A DNA stretch of 24,206 nucleotides from an uncultured Clostridia bacterium (GCA_934249265.1 CAKQKQ010000020.1:1-24206), one strand, 5' to 3'. Shown: positions 1 to 8,099, numbered from the stretch's first letter. The notes: generated by a model from the letters alone, not told the origin. Numbers and translations are program-made.

Positions 1-20
1 CGAAATAATCTCTTGTATAA

Positions 21-63
21 AATAAAACGAACTCAAGATTTTCTCTCGGGTTCGTTTTATTCT
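21..63 (-). terminator. Rho-independent terminator after tRNA-Leu
   Basis: A perfect 12-base inverted repeat (21-32 against 50-61, arm AATAAAACGAAC) encloses a 17-base loop. Read on the minus strand it lies just after the tRNA 3' end and is followed by TTTTA. The stem is AT-rich and symmetrical, so it could also stop plus-strand transcripts. Confidence 0.7.
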
Positions 64-67
64 TGTT

Positions 68-151
68 TGGTGCGGATGACGGGATTTGAACCCACATGAG
101 TTGCCCCATTAGAACCTGAATCTAACGCGTCTGCCGTTTCGCCACATCCGC
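68..151 (-). tRNA. tRNA-Leu (anticodon CAG)
   Basis: The minus strand folds into a type II tRNA with a long variable arm. The 7-base acceptor stem is GCGGATG against CATCCGC, with discriminator A at 71. The anticodon stem TTAGA/TCTAA closes the loop TTCAGGT, which gives anticodon CAG and decodes CTG. The T loop is TTCAAAT on a stem with two G-U pairs. CCA is encoded at 68-70. The D-arm sequence GGCGAAACGGCAGACGCG is typical of bacterial leucine tRNAs. No separate promoter is obvious upstream, so the tRNA may be read from further up on the minus strand. Confidence 0.95.
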
Positions 152-155
152 ATAT

Positions 156-177
156 TTAAGCAAGTCGCCTTGCTTAA
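156..177. terminator. Hairpin between tRNA-Leu and the upstream gene
   Basis: A 9-base perfect stem (TTAAGCAAG/CTTGCTTAA) closes a 4-base loop TCGC, five bases from the mature tRNA 5' end. The T-rich tract TTTTTATTTCGTTTTT follows on the plus strand, but no plus-strand gene ends here. On the minus strand no U-run follows. It could be an antisense terminator or a processing or termination hairpin for the minus-strand gene ending at 238. Confidence 0.35.
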
Positions 178-237
178 TTTTTATTTCGTTTTTATCGATA
201 AAATTCTTTTTAATGCGTTTCTTACACTTAATTACAA

Positions 238-1212
238 TTAAATATTGCTTTTTATTGCCAAATGGCTGTCGATAAACGCTTGCACTTTTTCGTTTTCAAT
301 GCCCGCAAGAGCCAAACACAGCGAAGTAAATGCGTCTTCAACGTGATTAAAACTTTCGTTGTCGTAAAGTTTTTGACAAATTTCGTTGAGCGCGTCGATT
401 AGCGAGTAGATTTGCTTTTCGTCGAGATTAAACGAGTCCATACCGTCGTACACGTCTATCACTGCGTTGTAAATATCTACACTGCGCCTCGTGACGTACC
501 ATTTTCTGAAAAAATAATACGTCGTAGCCGCCACCGCCGCAGATATAAGTATTAAAAAACTTTGCTTGAAAACGGCAAAATACAGCGTCGTCAACGCAAC
601 TACTATTATAGCACAACTTATCCAAACAGCCAAATAATTTTTTACTTTTTTCTGTTTTACCGCAAACTTGCCGATTAGTTCTTTTAGAGAAAGTTCTACC
701 ATTTCTTTGCTTAATCGATGCTCTTCGGCGTCGATTTTTTCTCTTTCGCCCTCGGTCATGTTGCTTTTTTCTATAAAATCTTTAAAGCACGCGCTTATCT
801 CTTGTTTTTCGGTTTCGTCGGCAAATTCCATTGCTTTGTCCAAATACTGCTTGTAAGTAGTATTGGCATAGTCGGTCATATTTTTGCACTCGAGACGGGC
901 TTTATAAAGCCACAACTTGTAATTTGTATTGGAATATTGCTCGGCGGTCTTGATTTCTTCTGCAGCCTTTTCAAAATCCAACGCGTTTAAATGATAATCT
1001 ATCCTATATAAGCACAATTCGAGCGTCTTGTAATCCTCGCCGTGAGCGACTTTTTTATCTTCAGACTTCTCTTTTTTCAAACTCGAATAATATTTTACCG
1101 CCCTTTCCTTTTCGAGCGTGTTGCCGCAATGCGGACACTGCATATGCCCGACTAAATCGTCAAGCACGAACTCTTCTTCGCAGTAATAACATTTAGCATT
1201 GTATTTTTCCAT
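238..1212 (-). CDS. Zinc-ribbon membrane protein of unknown function
   Basis: This 324-residue protein is not one I recognise. The N-terminus carries two CxxC pairs (C8/C11 and C26/C29) that look like a zinc ribbon. Residues 60-190 are charged and helical, with a TPR-like feel (repeated leucine/alanine/tyrosine positions around 66-135). Two membrane helices follow at about 193-214 and 217-235, then a soluble helical C-terminal domain of about 85 residues. No signal peptide is seen. The ribbon and central domain are presumably cytoplasmic, as zinc ribbons usually are. The ATG at 1212 is preceded by CGGAG at a normal distance, which supports this start. It lies downstream of guaA on the same strand after a 271-base repeat-rich gap. 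No function is assigned. Confidence 0.75.
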   Translation of the reverse strand: MEKYNAKCYYCEEEFVLDDLVGHMQCPHCGNTLEKERAVKYYSSLKKEKSEDKKVAHGEDYKTLELCLYRIDYHLNALDFEKAAEEIKTAEQYSNTNYKLWLYKARLECKNMTDYANTTYKQYLDKAMEFADETEKQEISACFKDFIEKSNMTEGEREKIDAEEHRLSKEMVELSLKELIGKFAVKQKKVKNYLAVWISCAIIVVALTTLYFAVFKQSFLILISAAVAATTYYFFRKWYVTRRSVDIYNAVIDVYDGMDSFNLDEKQIYSLIDALNEICQKLYDNESFNHVEDAFTSLCLALAGIENEKVQAFIDSHLAIKSNI

Positions 1213-1240
1213 CGCACACTCCGATATGCTTATTTTTTGC

Positions 1241-1330
1241 GCGTTTGCGCAATTAACGCTTAACCCGTTTGCGTAATTAACGATTAATCAGTTTACACAA
1301 TTAACGTTTGACTTTTTGCTTAATCAACGC
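1241..1330. repeat. Degenerate 24-base tandem repeat
   Basis: The octamer AATTAACG recurs at 1251, 1275 and 1299, exactly 24 bases apart, each preceded by a variant of GTTTGCGC or GTTTACAC. A weaker fourth unit (AATCAACG) is at 1322. The array sits just upstream of the start of the zinc-ribbon gene, on its 5' side. Confidence 0.65.
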
Positions 1331-1340
1331 TCATTTTTAC

Positions 1341-1374
1341 CCGTTTTACGCAATACGTATCGCATAAAACCGTC
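1341..1374. repeat. Palindromic intergenic repeat, copy A
   Basis: The arms GTTTTACGCAATAC and GTATCGCATAAAAC match as an inverted repeat with two mismatches about the centre TACGTA (1356/1357). It shares its core with five other intergenic palindromes in this window. It lies between guaA and the zinc-ribbon gene. Confidence 0.7.
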
Positions 1375-1483
1375 AAGCCGCTCAATTTAAAGACTTTTCT
1401 CGTCCACGCTAAACCACGTTAAATAGGCGTAAATTACCTTAATAACGACCTCATTAAACAGCCTTAAAGCGTGTAGAAAAGTA

Positions 1484-3019
1484 TTATTCCCACTCGATTG
1501 TTGCGGGCGGTTTCGAGGTAATATCATAGCAAATGCGGTTGATATCTTTTACTTCGTTGACGATGCGGTTGCTTATTTTTTCAAGCACGTCGAAAGGTAT
1601 ACGCGCCCAATCGGCTGTCATACCGTCCACGCTTGTGACGGCGCGCAACGCCAAAGTGTATTGATAAGTTCTTCCGTCGCCCATTACGCCGACGGTTTTG
1701 CAGTTTGTAAGCACCGCAAAATATTGCCAAATTTCTCTGTCGAGTCCCGCTTTTTTGATTTCTTCTCTATAAATATAGTCCGCGTCTTGCAAAATCGCTA
1801 TTTTTTCGGGAGTTATGTCGCCGATAATTCTTATTGCGAGTCCCGGACCGGGGAACGGTTGGCGCATAACGATATTTTCGTCGAGACCGAGTTCTAATCC
1901 CACTCTTCTTACTTCGTCTTTAAACAAATCTCTAAGCGGCTCGATAATCTCTTTAAAGTCCACGACCGACGGTAAACCGCCCACGTTGTGGTGAGATTTT
2001 ATCGTCGCCGAATGTCCTTTTCCGCTCTCGATTACGTCGGGATAAATCGTGCCTTGCACGAGATAATCTACCGCGCCTATCTTTTTCGCTTGCTCTTCAA
2101 ACACTTCTATAAATGCTTTGCCGATAATTTTTCTCTTCGCTTCGGGTTCGGTCACGCCCTTTAAAAGAGTGAGGAATTTTTCGCCTGCGTCCACTTTTAT
2201 AAGGTTCATGCCCATTTCGCATTTAAACACTTTGTAGACCTCGTCTGCCTCGTTTTTGCGCAACAAACCGTGGTCTACGAAAATGCAAGTGAGGTTGTTT
2301 CCAACCGCTTTATGGATAAGAGTCGCCGCCACCGCGCTGTCAACGCCGCCGCTCATGGCGCAAAGCACCTTTTTATCACCCACTTTTGCCTTGATTTTTT
2401 CGACTTGCTCGTTCACGAAGTTAGACATCGTCCAATCGCCGTTAAGTCCGCAAACGTTATACAAGAAATTATGTAAAATTTCGTTTCCGCATTTAGTGTG
2501 CATAACTTCGGGGTGGAATTGCACGCCGTAAATCTTTTTTTGCGCGTTTTCAAACGCCGCTGCGGGGCAAGTTTTTGTAGTTGCCGTGACTTTAAAGCCT
2601 TCGGGCACTTTGCTCACGTAGTCGGTATGGCTCATCCAGCACACGTTTTTCTCGGGAATACCTTTAAAAAGCAAACTTTCGGTATCGTAATTTATGTCAC
2701 TTTTGCCGTATTCGCGCGTGTCGGCATGGCTAACCTCTCCGCCGAGCGTGTAGGCGATTAATTGCGTGCCGTAACATATGCCCAGCACGGGTATGCCGAG
2801 AGAAAAAATCTCTTTATCTACGCGCGGAGAACTTTCCTCGAATACGCTGTTAGGTCCGCCCGTAAAAATGATGCCGTCTGCGCCGTAATCTTTAATTCTT
2901 TGCATAGAAATATCGCAAGGCAATAAGTCGCAATATACGTTTTGCTCTCTTACTCGTCTTGCGATTAATTGATTATATTGACCGCCGAAATCAAGAATAA
3001 GTACTTTTTGATGTTTCAT
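1484..3019 (-). CDS. guaA: GMP synthase (glutamine-hydrolysing)
   Basis: GuaA converts XMP to GMP with ATP and glutamine, the last step of guanine nucleotide synthesis, in the cytoplasm. The 511-residue length is normal for the single-chain enzyme. The N-terminal class I amidotransferase has its nucleophile in GICYGTQ (C82) and the partner residues in GVQFHPE (H169, E171). The ATP-pyrophosphatase P-loop SGGVDS is at 223-228, and the dimerisation domain ends with the expected PPATIEWE. The ATG at 3019 is preceded by AGGAG. A MITE-like element begins 22 bases upstream of the start codon, so it lies in or next to the promoter and leader. No purine riboswitch was recognised there. No convincing terminator was seen downstream, so read-through toward the zinc-ribbon gene is possible. 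Confidence 0.98.
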   Translation of the reverse strand: MKHQKVLILDFGGQYNQLIARRVREQNVYCDLLPCDISMQRIKDYGADGIIFTGGPNSVFEESSPRVDKEIFSLGIPVLGICYGTQLIAYTLGGEVSHADTREYGKSDINYDTESLLFKGIPEKNVCWMSHTDYVSKVPEGFKVTATTKTCPAAAFENAQKKIYGVQFHPEVMHTKCGNEILHNFLYNVCGLNGDWTMSNFVNEQVEKIKAKVGDKKVLCAMSGGVDSAVAATLIHKAVGNNLTCIFVDHGLLRKNEADEVYKVFKCEMGMNLIKVDAGEKFLTLLKGVTEPEAKRKIIGKAFIEVFEEQAKKIGAVDYLVQGTIYPDVIESGKGHSATIKSHHNVGGLPSVVDFKEIIEPLRDLFKDEVRRVGLELGLDENIVMRQPFPGPGLAIRIIGDITPEKIAILQDADYIYREEIKKAGLDREIWQYFAVLTNCKTVGVMGDGRTYQYTLALRAVTSVDGMTADWARIPFDVLEKISNRIVNEVKDINRICYDITSKPPATIEWE

Positions 3020-3041
3020 GTGTTCTCCTATTAATTTTTAA

Positions 3042-3312
3042 GTACGTATTTCAAACCTTGGTAGAACAAACCGCAAATCCGGCACAGTTTTATCGTTTTC
3101 TGCATATTATTGCGGCACGTAATGTTTTTACGACGTAAAGTCGACCGCAAAATATACAAGTCGGTCTTGTTTCTGCATATTATTGCGGCTTGTTTGGACA
3201 AGGCAAACGACTGAACGCGTAATACATGTACTTAAAAGTCGTTTAACGCAGTACAAATTACAAATCGACTTGACGGCGCAAAAATTGTTCTAATGGGGTT
3301 TGAAATACGTAC
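3042..3312. mobile_element. MITE-like element with terminal inverted repeats
   Basis: This ~271-base non-coding segment is bounded by 28-base terminal inverted repeats (3042-3069 and 3285-3312). They agree at 24 of 28 positions: a shared outer GTACGTATTTCAAACC, four mismatches, then a shared TAGAACAA. A 20-base direct repeat inside it (3097-3116 and 3170-3189, TTTCTGCATATTATTGCGGC) is spaced by 73 bases. A small palindrome TTTACG-A-CGTAAA is at 3127-3139. The right half recurs in inverted orientation at 24122-24206. No transposase is encoded, so it would have to be moved by an enzyme elsewhere. No clear target-site duplication was identified. Confidence 0.75.
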
Positions 3313-3411
3313 GTTTGCCGAAGATAAAACGGTCGTTTGTAAGTAAATCACAAATCGATTTTCGACAAATCAAAATATTTTTAAGCCGAATAAATCGACT
3401 TTTTTACTTGT

Positions 3412-4104
3412 TTAAGCCGACTTTTTGGCTTGGTCTATTCTGCTTATCATTTCGCGAATTTTAAGCAAAACGTCGGAAATTGCGGCTTGCTCTTCATCGG
3501 TAACAGCCCTTTCCACAAGCGTAACGGAAGGCGTTTCTTCCCTTATGCGTTTAAGTTCTTCTTTCGTGATGGTTTTGTCGATCGTAAGCGGCTCGAGTTT
3601 GGTATAAATGTTTTCGAGCGTCGCTTTGTCTTTGTTTTTATACGCGCAAATTATAAACGAATTGACGGGATTGTAATTGCCGAACTCGAAAGTGTATTTA
3701 AACACGGCGTCAAACGCCTTTTGTTTATCGCCTTTGCGGTATAATGCCGTCGAGTATTTATTAGCGATAAAATCGTAATATTTAGTACCCGAATCGGTGT
3801 ATCTGCTTTCGCTGTAATCGTAAAAACGCGGCTCGTCCAAGAGTTTTCCGCTATATTTTACTATAAGCGTCTCGTTGCCCGAATACACGCTTTTTGCCAC
3901 CAAATCTAAAAGATTTTCAAAAGAATCGTCTCTTTTGTACACAACTTCGCTGCATTTTGCCGACAAATCGTCAAGCCCGAGCGTCGCGCAACTGTTTGAC
4001 ATTACTTTGGGGAAAAATATTACCATCGACCCCAAAAAGAACAGCACCGCCGACAACAGCGCAAGTATCGAATACATAAAAGTTTTTAATGCAAGTTTAT
4101 TCAT
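3412..4104 (-). CDS. Small membrane-anchored protein of unknown function
   Basis: This 230-residue protein is not recognised. A single hydrophobic segment at about residues 8-32 follows a short positive N-terminus (MNKLALK), so it is probably an N-terminal anchor with the remaining ~195 residues outside the membrane. No lipobox cysteine is present. The soluble part is helical and charged, and residues 110-170 contain TPR-like alanine/tyrosine patterns. The C-terminus (about 180-225) is a charged helix, possibly a coiled coil. The ATG at 4104 follows GGAGG, a strong ribosome binding site. The gene is divergent from the lipoprotein gene at 4333, with a 228-base AT-rich gap between them that contains a perfect 16-base palindrome at 4208-4223. 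The MITE-like element lies downstream. Function unknown. Confidence 0.75.
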   Translation of the reverse strand: MNKLALKTFMYSILALLSAVLFFLGSMVIFFPKVMSNSCATLGLDDLSAKCSEVVYKRDDSFENLLDLVAKSVYSGNETLIVKYSGKLLDEPRFYDYSESRYTDSGTKYYDFIANKYSTALYRKGDKQKAFDAVFKYTFEFGNYNPVNSFIICAYKNKDKATLENIYTKLEPLTIDKTITKEELKRIREETPSVTLVERAVTDEEQAAISDVLLKIREMISRIDQAKKSA

Positions 4105-4332
4105 TAAACCTCCGACACAAAAACGTTTGTATTTTTGTCCTTGAGTAAAAATCGTTTAAGTAAAAATCGACAGCGATTAATTTGTTTTTAAAAATTATAC
4201 CGACCGATTATTATATATAATAACATATAATAAGAAAAATCAAAAGTATTTTTTACAAATTTTTATATCTTTCCGCAATTTTTCATATTTTTTTGCAAGC
4301 CGAAATATAAATAAAACGAAGGTATAAAGTAT

Positions 4333-5016
4333 ATGAAAAAATTTTTAAGCATTGCGTTTTGCGCGCTGTTTATGTTTTACGCATGCGCGCTAATCTCGTG
4401 TAAAAACGACAATTTGTATTTGCAAAATATCAGCCAATTGCGAGTTGACGTATTTGTCGGTGATTACAACGGCAACACCCTAACCGTTTATCCCGAAGAA
4501 AAAGAATATCCGTTTATCTACGACGGCAACGCTTGCGAAAGAAAACGCTTCGTCACGATAAAACTCGATAATCTTACAAGCGACGAAATTTACGCCGAGT
4601 TTACTTTGGACGGCGAAACTTACGGCTCGCAAATGGTTTTTCAAGTGCTGCCAAACGCTTTGATGTGTACTCTTGAAGTGCCGACGTTGCCGCAAAAAAG
4701 CCTTACCGTGTCTATCACGCAAAACGATTCGATAGTCAAAGTGGAGACAAAATCTGTCAAGATTGGAGATACCGTATCTTATAAAACCGCCATAAACTCT
4801 GTTTTTAAACAGAAAAAAGATTTCATAAAAACGCTTAAAAGTCACAACGTACTTCAAGCGGAAATTCAAGCAAGACTTTTATATGAAGACGGCAAAAATT
4901 ATTGGTATATCGGCTTTGCGGACAAAAAAGGTAACCTCACCGCATTTTTAATCGACGGCAAAGACGGCAAAATTTTAGCCGAGAAAAGCCAACCCGCCCA
5001 ACCTCAACCGAGATAA
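4333..5016 (+). CDS. Lipoprotein with PepSY-like C-terminus
   Basis: This 227-residue secreted protein starts with a lipoprotein signal peptide (MKKFLSIAFCALFMFYA) and a lipobox ALISC, so C23 is the likely lipidated residue at the outer face of the membrane. Residues about 25-150 look like a beta-rich domain and are not recognised. The last ~55 residues resemble a PepSY unit: a helix (KDFIKTLKSHNV) followed by strands, NYWYIGFADKKGNLTAFLID, and a terminal G-K-I-L turn. PepSY domains are often linked to peptidase inhibition, but this match is by eye and weak. The ribosome binding site is only GAAGG about ten bases upstream. It is a single gene followed by a repeat-rich gap. Confidence 0.75.
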   Translation: MKKFLSIAFCALFMFYACALISCKNDNLYLQNISQLRVDVFVGDYNGNTLTVYPEEKEYPFIYDGNACERKRFVTIKLDNLTSDEIYAEFTLDGETYGSQMVFQVLPNALMCTLEVPTLPQKSLTVSITQNDSIVKVETKSVKIGDTVSYKTAINSVFKQKKDFIKTLKSHNVLQAEIQARLLYEDGKNYWYIGFADKKGNLTAFLIDGKDGKILAEKSQPAQPQPR

Positions 5017-5040
5017 TTTTGTTTTATTTATTGATTTAAT

Positions 5041-5290
5041 CGAACGCAAATAAATTTTATTGCGATTTAACGGTGTGCCAATAAATTGTACTGCGATTTA
5101 ACCCAACACTAATTTATTGCAATTTAACAAAACACTAATAAATGTAAGCGCGTATATAAAACTATATTTGCAAAAACCATATAAAATCGCTTTGCGGAAT
5201 AGATTTTACATTTTAAAGCGACTTATATTTAAAGCGTTTTACTTCAAAACCGTTTTACTTAAAGCGTTCCGTTTTAAAATATTCCTCAAT
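5041..5290. repeat. Degenerate tandem repeats after the lipoprotein gene
   Basis: Units beginning GATTTAAC or AATTTAAC recur with AAC at 5069, 5100 and 5126 (periods 31 and 26). They share AATAAATT and TGCGATTT blocks. From about 5210 a second pattern alternates AAAGCG and TTTTACTT. No gene was found in this 362-base gap except the terminator at its right end. Confidence 0.45.
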
Positions 5291-5312
5291 TAATTAAACA
5301 AATTTAAATGTT

Positions 5313-5344
5313 AAAAAAGAGTTGCCGTATAAAGCAACTCTTTT
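5313..5344 (-). terminator. Rho-independent terminator of the CvpA-like gene
   Basis: An 11-base stem (AAAAGAGTTGC at 5315-5325 against GCAACTCTTTT at 5334-5344) closes an 8-base loop. On the minus strand it ends in TTTTTT, 34 bases past the stop codon of the gene at 5379. It could also work less well for plus-strand transcripts. Confidence 0.85.
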
Positions 5345-5378
5345 CAAATTTAATAATCATTATTTATATAGCGGAATA

Positions 5379-5957
5379 TTATACACCGGCAGCACCTAAA
5401 AGTCTACCAGCCAATTTATAAATTATGTTGGATATCTTTGCTGCTTGTAAAGTTTCGGAAGTAACCTTGAATACGCTCGGGCAAAGACGAACGACGCACA
5501 TAAATCCTACTACAATTACTGCGGCAAACGCTACGTCGATCACAAGACCCAAAATGCTGTCTAAATACTTGAAAGCGATGAACTTGCGGCAGTAGTTTAA
5601 GAATTTGCGGATAAGCCACATAAGTAAAGTAGAAATTATGTAACAAACGATAAACGCGCCTAAACCAAATACGCCTTGAGCGAGATATTTAGAAACTTGT
5701 TCGCACGTCATACCGATTTTTTCAAATAAAGTATTTTCTCCGCCGAGCATGTTGTAGAACGATTCGGTGAGAGTCTCTATCCAGCCCCACTTTTCAAACG
5801 GGTTGGTAACGAGTAAAAATGCACCAAAGCCCGCAAGCGCAAGTGCTATAAGTACCGCAAAAAAACCGCCCGCAGTATTGCTGAAACCTTTTTTCCAACC
5901 GAAAATAGCCATCAACAACACCAACAAAATAATTGCCACGTCCGCTAACCAATACAT
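5379..5957 (-). CDS. CvpA-like integral membrane protein
   Basis: This 192-residue protein has four predicted membrane helices (about 4-21, 28-51, 92-116 and 134-158). Two features match the CvpA (colicin V production) family: an N-terminal helix followed by GWKKGFSN, and a later segment KYLDSILGLVIDVAFAAVIV, which resembles the family's D-x-x-L-G signature. CvpA relatives are small inner-membrane proteins linked to export or envelope stress, with no established activity. The protein has its own promoter (6013-6041) and terminator (5313-5344), so it is a single-gene unit. The ribosome binding site is AGGA. The family call rests on pattern resemblance only. Confidence 0.7.
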   Translation of the reverse strand: MYWLADVAIILLVLLMAIFGWKKGFSNTAGGFFAVLIALALAGFGAFLLVTNPFEKWGWIETLTESFYNMLGGENTLFEKIGMTCEQVSKYLAQGVFGLGAFIVCYIISTLLMWLIRKFLNYCRKFIAFKYLDSILGLVIDVAFAAVIVVGFMCVVRLCPSVFKVTSETLQAAKISNIIYKLAGRLLGAAGV

Positions 5958-6012
5958 ATAGGTATCCTATCCTTAAAATTATTTAAAAGCATAACATAGT
6001 ACACTTATTTAT

Positions 6013-6041
6013 ATTATATATGCTTATTTGCAAAATGTCAA
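6013..6041 (-). promoter_or_regulatory. Consensus promoter for the CvpA-like gene
   Basis: On the minus strand, TTGACA (6036-6041), a 17-base spacer and TATAAT (6013-6018) give a perfect housekeeping-sigma consensus. The predicted transcript starts about 48 bases before the ATG at 5957. Confidence 0.85.
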
Positions 6042-6120
6042 CACCAAATTTAATTTTTTTCTATTAAATTTTAATATTGAGCAAAATATCCGCCTAAAAC
6101 GACCGTTTTGTTTCTAAAAA

Positions 6121-6365
6121 CCGCATTAAATCGCCGCAGTCGCACATAAAACTTGCATTAAACCAACCACAGTCGCACATAAAAGTCACTTAAATTTACG
6201 CAAACTTTTATAAAAATTGCGTTAAACCGACCGCAACCGCTTGCAAAATTTGCTTTAAACTACCGACCGCAGTTTATATAGCCGCCGCCAACAACAGTTT
6301 AAGCCGCTCGCCGACTACAGTTTATGTCACTCGTCAATAACAGTTTATATCGCTTATCGACTGCC
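6121..6365. repeat. Two degenerate tandem arrays upstream of the CvpA-like gene
   Basis: CAGTCGCACATAAAA occurs at 6137 and 6170 (period 33). A second array has CAGTTTA at 6270, 6295, 6318 and 6341 (periods 25, 23, 23), each followed by a pyrimidine/GCC-rich tail. The array fills most of the 424-base gap between the CvpA-like gene and the glnS stop. No gene or terminator was recognised in it. Confidence 0.55.
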
Positions 6366-6381
6366 AAAAATCAACCGTCGA

Positions 6382-8019
6382 TTATTGCTTTTTAAAACTA
6401 TCTTTAAGTCCGACGATTTCGGAAAGAACAACTTTGTCGCCCTTGGTCATCTTTTTAGCATAGCATTTTCTAAGCAATTGGAAACTTTCGCCGTCCTTTG
6501 CGTTCACGAGATAAGGTTCGGCTTTGCCGTTGAATTTATGCACGCTGTCGTAATTCATTCTTTCGCTGAAGTCTTGACCGTTGTATTCGGCGTCTTTCAA
6601 GAGATATTCGTACTCTCTTATTTCGACGTCTTTACAGTTGTTTGCGTCAACCCAATGAATCGTGCCTTTGCACTTAATTCCACTCGTGTCGTTGCCGCTG
6701 CGAGATTCGGGTACGTAACTGCACAAAATTTCTTTTACTTTTCCGTCGCCACCTAAAACAACGTCGTCGCACTTAACTATATAAGCGTTTTTAAGTCTCA
6801 CGTAGCCGTCCTTTTTAAGTCTAAAATACTTCGGGGGCGGGCAAAGCGAGAAATCTTCCGCTTCTATATACAAATCTTTCGAGAAAGTAATTTCCCTTTG
6901 ACCGAGTTCGGGCTTGTTGGGGTTGATATCGAATTTAAGCGTTTCGGACTCGTTGGGATAATTTGTTATGGTAAGTTTAACGGGCTCGAAAACAGCCATC
7001 GCCCTTTCGGCGTTGATATTGAGATTATCTCTTATGAAATGCTCGAAATAACTTACTTCTATTTCGCTGTTTGCCTTTGCTACGCCGATTTCTTCACAAA
7101 AAGCCTTGAGCGCGTCAGCCGGCACACCTCTGTTCCTAAGTCCCGTAAGCGTGGGCATTCTGGGGTCGTCCCAACCTTCTACCGCTCCGTCCTCGACGAG
7201 TTTTTTAAGGTAACGTTTACTCATAACGGTATTCGTAATGTTCAACCTTGCGAACTCGATTTGTCTGGGTTTATGCTCTACGCCCGTGTTTTCCACTACC
7301 CAATTGTACAAAGGTCTGTGGTCCTCGAATTCAAGCGTGCATATCGAGTGAGTTACGCCTTGCATGCTGTCGCAAAGGGGGTGAGCGAAGTCGTACATGG
7401 GATAAATACACCATTTATCGCCCGTTCTGTGGTGCGTAGCGTGCAAAACTCTGTAAATAACGGGGTCTCTCATATTGATATTGGGAGAAGCCATATCGAT
7501 TTTAGCGCGCAAAACCTTTTCGCCGTCCTTAAACTTGCCCTCTTTCATTTGGGTGAACAACTCGAGATTTTCCTCGACGCTTCTGTTTCTATACGGACTT
7601 TCTTGCCCCGGTTGAGTCAAAGTGCCCCTCATATCCTTGATTTGGTCGGCGGTAAGGTCACACACGAAAGCCTTTCCGTCCTTAATAAGTTTTATCGCTT
7701 TTTCGTATATTACGTCGAAAAAGTCGGAAGCGTAATGGATTTCGTACCACTTAAAGCCCAACCACTTTATATCCTCTTTAATAGCGTCGACATATTCCGT
7801 CTTTTCTTTAGAGGGGTTGGTATCGTCGAAGAATAAATTGCACAAGCCGTCGTATTTTTTCGCCGTGCCGAAATTGAGACACAACGATTTTGCGTGACCT
7901 ATGTGCAAATAACCGTTAGGCTCGGGCGGAAACCTCGTGTGAACGGTCGTCACTTTTCCGCTTTCGATTTCGCCGTTGATGATTTCTTCAATAAAGTTTT
8001 TTGCCTCTTTAATTTCCAT
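6382..8019 (-). CDS. glnS: Glutaminyl-tRNA synthetase
   Basis: GlnRS charges tRNA-Gln directly with glutamine in the cytoplasm. The 545-residue length is normal. The class I signature is complete: PPEPNGYLHIGH (31-42, HIGH at 39-42) and VMSKR (265-269), the GlnRS form of KMSKS. The C-terminal part follows the family's two beta-barrel anticodon-binding domains (about 340-545). The ATG at 8019 is preceded by AAGGAG. Many Gram-positive bacteria lack GlnRS and make Gln-tRNA by transamidation, so its presence is informative. It is divergent from glyS. The transcript probably begins near 8252 and carries a leader of about 230 bases with a hairpin and a palindromic repeat. No T-box signature was found. 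Confidence 0.97.
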   Translation of the reverse strand: MEIKEAKNFIEEIINGEIESGKVTTVHTRFPPEPNGYLHIGHAKSLCLNFGTAKKYDGLCNLFFDDTNPSKEKTEYVDAIKEDIKWLGFKWYEIHYASDFFDVIYEKAIKLIKDGKAFVCDLTADQIKDMRGTLTQPGQESPYRNRSVEENLELFTQMKEGKFKDGEKVLRAKIDMASPNINMRDPVIYRVLHATHHRTGDKWCIYPMYDFAHPLCDSMQGVTHSICTLEFEDHRPLYNWVVENTGVEHKPRQIEFARLNITNTVMSKRYLKKLVEDGAVEGWDDPRMPTLTGLRNRGVPADALKAFCEEIGVAKANSEIEVSYFEHFIRDNLNINAERAMAVFEPVKLTITNYPNESETLKFDINPNKPELGQREITFSKDLYIEAEDFSLCPPPKYFRLKKDGYVRLKNAYIVKCDDVVLGGDGKVKEILCSYVPESRSGNDTSGIKCKGTIHWVDANNCKDVEIREYEYLLKDAEYNGQDFSERMNYDSVHKFNGKAEPYLVNAKDGESFQLLRKCYAKKMTKGDKVVLSEIVGLKDSFKKQ

Positions 8020-8052
8020 TTTATCGCTCCTTTATTTCGCTTAAACTATATG

Positions 8053-8099
8053 AATTGTGCCGTTTTTACACAATACGTATTATGTAAAACCGACAATTA
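8053..8099. repeat. Palindromic intergenic repeat, copy B
   Basis: The arms CGTTTTTACACAATAC and GTATTATGTAAAACCG are inverted about 8076/8077, and outer CAATT-type sequence extends the symmetry. It falls inside the predicted glnS leader, about 35 bases before the start codon, where it could form a hairpin. Confidence 0.75.

Noticed and set aside
103..117. The 12-base CCCCATTAGAAC in the tRNA-Leu also occurs in the MITE terminal repeat, which could suggest a tRNA-derived element.
   Set aside because: The match stops at 12 bases on both sides and no further tRNA sequence is found in the element. A match of this length is expected by chance in a window this size.
3384..3400. A terminator for the small membrane protein gene.
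   Set aside because: The AGCCGA/TCGACT stem is short with a G-U pair, and the following U-tract is broken.
3020..3411. A purine riboswitch upstream of guaA.
   Set aside because: The gap is filled by the MITE-like element, and no conserved purine-aptamer core was recognised.
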